From Hadesarchaea archaeon (GTDB lineage: Archaea > Hadarchaeota > Hadarchaeia > Hadarchaeales > Hadarchaeaceae): 7,654 nt of DNA. The stretch is taken from positions 1 to 7,654 of the forward strand of contig JAOUPD010000051.1 in NCBI GenBank assembly GCA_029880065.1, written 5' to 3'. The notes below the pieces were generated by a model. The model searched no databases, was not told where the DNA came from, and saw only the letters and a list, made by a program, of their open reading frames with translations. Both the position numbers and the translations under genes were made by a program. This document shows, piece after piece, positions 5,829 through 7,654 of the stretch. The stretch's first letter is position 1; every line of letters starts with the position of its first letter.

Positions 5829-6637
5829 CAACGTTTCCTCAACCATTCATCTGACGCGTACTTGAGCTTAAGTTTCGCCGCAAGCTCCAGTTCCTCGCTC
5901 GTTAGCCCTCCCTCGGAGAGCTTAACACCAAGTGACCTCTCAAACCCCCTGCTCATCGCTTCCCTGACCTCCTCAAAGTTTGGTTTTTTACCTAGCTCTC
6001 GCTCGACTGTCGTCACCCGCTCGTAAACTGAAGCGATGAACTTGTCCGAAATTTTCTCCGGACTCACTTTAAGCAGTTCAAACATCCGCCGCACATCTGG
6101 CGCGATAAGCACCGTCCCGTGCTGCAGCACCGAACCCCACCGCCGGGTCTGAGCGCTGCCCGATATTTTTTTTCCATTTACTAACACATCGTTGACCGGT
6201 TTGAACTCAGCTTGTAGGCCCAAGCGCTCAAAGCCCAGCACCAAGCCGCCGCAAATGAGCTTGTAGGATTCGATGATTTCGTCGGGTACATCATCCTGCT
6301 TACAGATGACGCTGTAGGTGAGTTCCCCATCGTGGTCGTGGAATACAGCTCCCCCGCCAGTGATGCGCCTGACCACATCAACGCCATACTTTTTTGCTAC
6401 TTCAAGGTCGACTTCACGCTCAACGTTTTGAAAACAACCGAGCGAAACCGTCGAGGGAAGCCAACGCCAAAAGCGGATAGTGTTGGGTGACTTGCCCTCC
6501 GCGTTCAGCTTAAGCAAAGACTCGTCGACCGCCATGCTCGTGAACGCGTCATCGATGCGCAACGGTAGCAACCGCCATTGAGTGCGGACTCCCCGGCCCG
6601 CAGACTCCCCGGCCCGCACCTTGGCCTCACACATCAT
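5828..6637 (-). CDS. lplA: Lipoate-protein ligase A, catalytic domain (LplA)
   Basis: Activates lipoate (or octanoate) with ATP and attaches it to a lysine of carrier proteins such as glycine cleavage H-protein or 2-oxoacid dehydrogenase E2. From ATG 6637 it has 269 residues. Visible: SMAVDESL near the N-terminus; FWRWLPSTVSLGCFQN; the ligase loop RRITGGGAVFHDHDGE from residue 90; PVNDVLVNGKKISGSAQ with the conserved second lysine at 157; LQHGTVLI; and a C-terminal LKLKYASDEWL. No cysteine stands where octanoyltransferase LipM has its nucleophile, so a ligase is preferred. The accessory domain is the separate lplB just upstream, as in Thermoplasma. GGTGG precedes ATG 6637 and the lplB stop is one base before it. 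Residues 1-20 are unlike the family and include a 16-bp tandem duplication, so the native start is uncertain; ATG 6670 is also in frame. Stop overlaps the next ATG. Confidence 0.92.
   Translation of the reverse strand: MMCEAKVRAGESAGRGVRTQWRLLPLRIDDAFTSMAVDESLLKLNAEGKSPNTIRFWRWLPSTVSLGCFQNVEREVDLEVAKKYGVDVVRRITGGGAVFHDHDGELTYSVICKQDDVPDEIIESYKLICGGLVLGFERLGLQAEFKPVNDVLVNGKKISGSAQTRRWGSVLQHGTVLIAPDVRRMFELLKVSPEKISDKFIASVYERVTTVERELGKKPNFEEVREAMSRGFERSLGVKLSEGGLTSEELELAAKLKLKYASDEWLRKR
5837..5840 (-). promoter_or_regulatory. Ribosome-binding site deciding the start of radical SAM protein A
   Basis: Reads GAGG on the minus strand, eight bases before ATG 5828 and inside the end of lplA. ATG 5846 has no comparable site. 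Confidence 0.45.
6587..6618. repeat. Perfect 16-bp tandem duplication inside the 5' end of lplA
   Basis: GACTCCCCGGCCCGCA occurs twice head to tail (6587-6602 and 6603-6618). Sixteen is not a multiple of three: removing one copy would put the ATG at 6637 out of frame with the ligase, and the frame reached instead has a TGA just upstream of the repeat and no start codon. The duplicated part encodes residues that have no counterpart in the family (ESAGRGV). Confidence 0.9.
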
Positions 6638-6638
6638 A

Positions 6639-6947
6639 TCAACCACCGATTGCACACATGATCGCCTCAACCCAGTGCTCAGGGCACATCATTGGTGTTT
6701 GTACGCCTGTCGAGCTGTAAAAATTCTCAACTCGCACCAACAGTGATGCCCGGTCTGCCTTTGCGCCAACGAGTGTATCTTCTAGCTGATCAAGTGAGTC
6801 TTCAGGATACATGAAAAAGTCCCCGGTGATCGATATGCTGGAGATGATATCGCCATCGAGTTCCAGGTCAATCCGAATGAGACCGTTTGGGGCTTTGAAC
6901 TCCGCTGATTTCAATCCATCATCGATCCAATGTGCACATCCAGACAT
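6639..6947 (-). CDS. lplB: Lipoate-protein ligase accessory domain (LplB)
   Basis: A 102-residue protein matching the C-terminal accessory domain of bacterial LplA, carried in many archaea as a separate subunit that LplA needs to form lipoyl-AMP. The signature is FKAPNGLIRIDLELDG (17-32) followed by ISITGDFFMYPED (38-50) and LDQLEDTLVGAKAD, the usual GLIR...GDFF...LE..L.G layout. The tail (CPEHWVEAIMCAIGG) is an additional helix. It is the first gene of the lipoyl-assembly operon. Its TGA at 6639 is one base from the lplA ATG and lies within the lplA leader, so translation is probably coupled. There is little ribosome-binding sequence before its ATG, but a TATA box ends about 23 bases upstream, which fits leaderless transcription. 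Confidence 0.9.
   Translation of the reverse strand: MSGCAHWIDDGLKSAEFKAPNGLIRIDLELDGDIISSISITGDFFMYPEDSLDQLEDTLVGAKADRASLLVRVENFYSSTGVQTPMMCPEHWVEAIMCAIGG
6643..6647 (-). promoter_or_regulatory. Ribosome-binding site deciding the lplA start
   Basis: Reads GGTGG on the minus strand, five bases before ATG 6637 and overlapping the end of lplB. It favours the ATG-ATG pair at 6637/6634 over ATG 6670, which has no such site. Confidence 0.6.
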
Positions 6948-6969
6948 TCACTATCTTTTCACTTATGGG

Positions 6970-6980
6970 GTATAAAATAA
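6970..6980 (-). promoter_or_regulatory. TATA box of the lplB-lplA-radical SAM operon
   Basis: The minus strand reads TTATTTTATA followed by CCCC. The TTTTATA core ends 23 bases before the lplB ATG at 6947, the distance at which an archaeal transcript would begin at or very near the start codon. Confidence 0.5.
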
Positions 6981-7021
6981 TTTCTCAAGTTCGGTATTTA
7001 AATTGAATCAAAATTATTTTA
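6973..7021. repeat. 11-base inverted repeat spanning the divergent promoter region
   Basis: TAAAATAATTT (6973-6983) and AAATTATTTTA (7011-7021) are perfect reverse complements, with 27 bases between the arms. Read towards each gene, both lplB and gcvT therefore have the same word AAATTATTTTA upstream. The left arm overlaps the lplB TATA box and the right arm lies between the gcvT TATA box and its start codon. It could be an operator for one regulator or simply AT-rich coincidence. Confidence 0.5.
6996..7004 (+). promoter_or_regulatory. TATA box of gcvT
   Basis: ATTTAAATT, close to the archaeal consensus TTTAWATA, ends 22 bases before the gcvT ATG at 7027. There is no ribosome-binding site before that ATG, which fits a leaderless messenger. 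Confidence 0.5.
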
Positions 7022-7026
7022 ATCAG

Positions 7027-7654
7027 ATGGGTATGAAGCAGCTAAAGCATCTCCCACTTGAGAAGAATCATCGTTCCTTGGGGGGAGAAATGAATCCATT
7101 TGGTGGTTGGGAAATGCCCATTAAGTACAAGACCAGTATTGTTGAAGAGCACATGGCCGTCCGGGATACTGTTGGTCTTTTTGACGTGAGCCATATGGGC
7201 GAAGTTTCGGTAAAGGGGGAGGGCGCGTTTGATTACTTGCAGCGCGTGACAACAAATGATGTTTCAAAACTTGCGATCGGAACTGGTCAATACTCAACCA
7301 TATGCAACATGCGTGGCGGTGTAATTGATGATCTCATTGTCTACCGCGTTGGTGAAAAGAAATACATGGTAGTGGATAATGCTTCCAATGCCGATAAAGA
7401 TTTTAATTGGCTAGTGCAACAAGCCCCTCCAGATGTTGAGGTTGAACATATTACGATGACTACGCTTCTGTTCTCGTTACAAGGCCCCAATGCTCGCAAA
7501 GTGCTTCAAAAGCTTACAGATTTTGATCTCTCGCGGCTTAAGCGATATGGTAGCAATGTATTTATGGAAGTTGCCGGCACGCGGGCGCTTGTGAGTAGGA
7601 CTGGGTATACTGGTGAAGATGGATTTGAATTTATCATAACCGATGAGCCACCAT
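7027..7654 (+). CDS. gcvT: Glycine cleavage system T-protein (aminomethyltransferase), 3' end cut by window edge
   Basis: Takes the aminomethyl group from the lipoyl arm of H-protein and passes the one-carbon unit to a tetrahydrofolate-type carrier, releasing ammonia. The frame is open from ATG 7027 to the right edge, 209 of an expected 360-370 residues. Visible: FGGWEMPIKY (25-34), EEHMAVRDTVGLFDVSHMGEV (a hallmark segment, 40-60), QRVTTNDV, and GGVIDDLIVY with D101 at the position of the catalytic aspartate of the E. coli enzyme, then LQGPNARKVL and RTGYTGEDGFE. ATG 7033 is a possible alternative start; 7027 is preferred because of the TATA spacing. The gene is visibly richer in A+T than its neighbours (27 G+C in the 60 bases from 7381 against 38 in the 60 from 1981). 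It is divergent from the operon that would make its cofactor. An H-protein gene may follow outside the window. Confidence 0.95.
   Translation, partial: MGMKQLKHLPLEKNHRSLGGEMNPFGGWEMPIKYKTSIVEEHMAVRDTVGLFDVSHMGEVSVKGEGAFDYLQRVTTNDVSKLAIGTGQYSTICNMRGGVIDDLIVYRVGEKKYMVVDNASNADKDFNWLVQQAPPDVEVEHITMTTLLFSLQGPNARKVLQKLTDFDLSRLKRYGSNVFMEVAGTRALVSRTGYTGEDGFEFIITDEPP

Noticed and set aside
5828..6637. LplA as a LipM-type octanoyltransferase
   Set aside because: No nucleophilic cysteine is seen at the expected place after the GKKISGSAQ segment, while a separate LplB accessory domain is present, as in ligases.
1..7654. CRISPR arrays, tRNA or rRNA genes, insertion sequences
   Set aside because: No spaced direct repeats, no tRNA-like cloverleaf and no transposase motif were found; intergenic gaps are all under 100 bases.

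Overview
The window looks archaeal. Ribosome-binding sites are GGTGG/GGTGA-like, GTG and TTG starts occur, several promoters have a TATA box about 22-30 bases before the start codon (leaderless style), and the best-recognised proteins (LplA with a separate LplB, a paired radical-SAM lipoyl synthase, the KsgA/Dim1 type and the aspartokinase type) resemble archaeal families. G+C appears moderately high over most of the window and lower at the right end. I cannot name the lineage from sequence alone.

Layout, left to right. (1) 1-1512, minus strand: a small SWIM zinc-finger protein followed 13 bases later by an aspartokinase that runs off the left edge. (2) 1558-2418, plus strand: ksgA (16S rRNA dimethyladenosine transferase), divergent from the SWIM gene. 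(3) 2419-2509: a short convergent intergenic gap with a small hairpin. (4) 2510-3844, minus: a single-cysteine flavin-dependent pyridine nucleotide oxidoreductase (NADH oxidase/CoA-disulfide reductase family) with a TTG start and a candidate 8-codon upstream ORF. (5) 3935-6947, minus: a tightly packed four-gene operon, in transcription order lplB, lplA, radical SAM protein A, radical SAM protein B. (6) 6948-7026: an AT-rich divergent promoter. (7) 7027-7654, plus: gcvT, the T-protein of the glycine cleavage system, cut by the right edge.

The most interesting part is 3935-7654. The two radical SAM proteins fit the LipS1/LipS2 type of lipoyl synthase, described in Thermococcus kodakarensis, which replaces classical LipA and is often annotated as biotin synthase. 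With the split lipoate-protein ligase LplA+LplB they would form a complete lipoyl-assembly module: LplA/LplB attach octanoate or lipoate to the carrier protein, and the radical SAM pair inserts the two sulfurs. The module is transcribed divergently from gcvT, whose pathway needs a lipoylated H-protein, so cofactor assembly and its consumer share one promoter region. The flavoprotein downstream of the operon could be a redox partner, but that is inference.

Also notable: a 16-bp perfect tandem duplication (not a multiple of three) just inside lplA that decides whether the upstream ATG is in frame; the same 11-base AT motif facing both genes of the divergent promoter; an altered N-terminal signature in the aspartokinase; and extra C-terminal cysteines in the flavoprotein.
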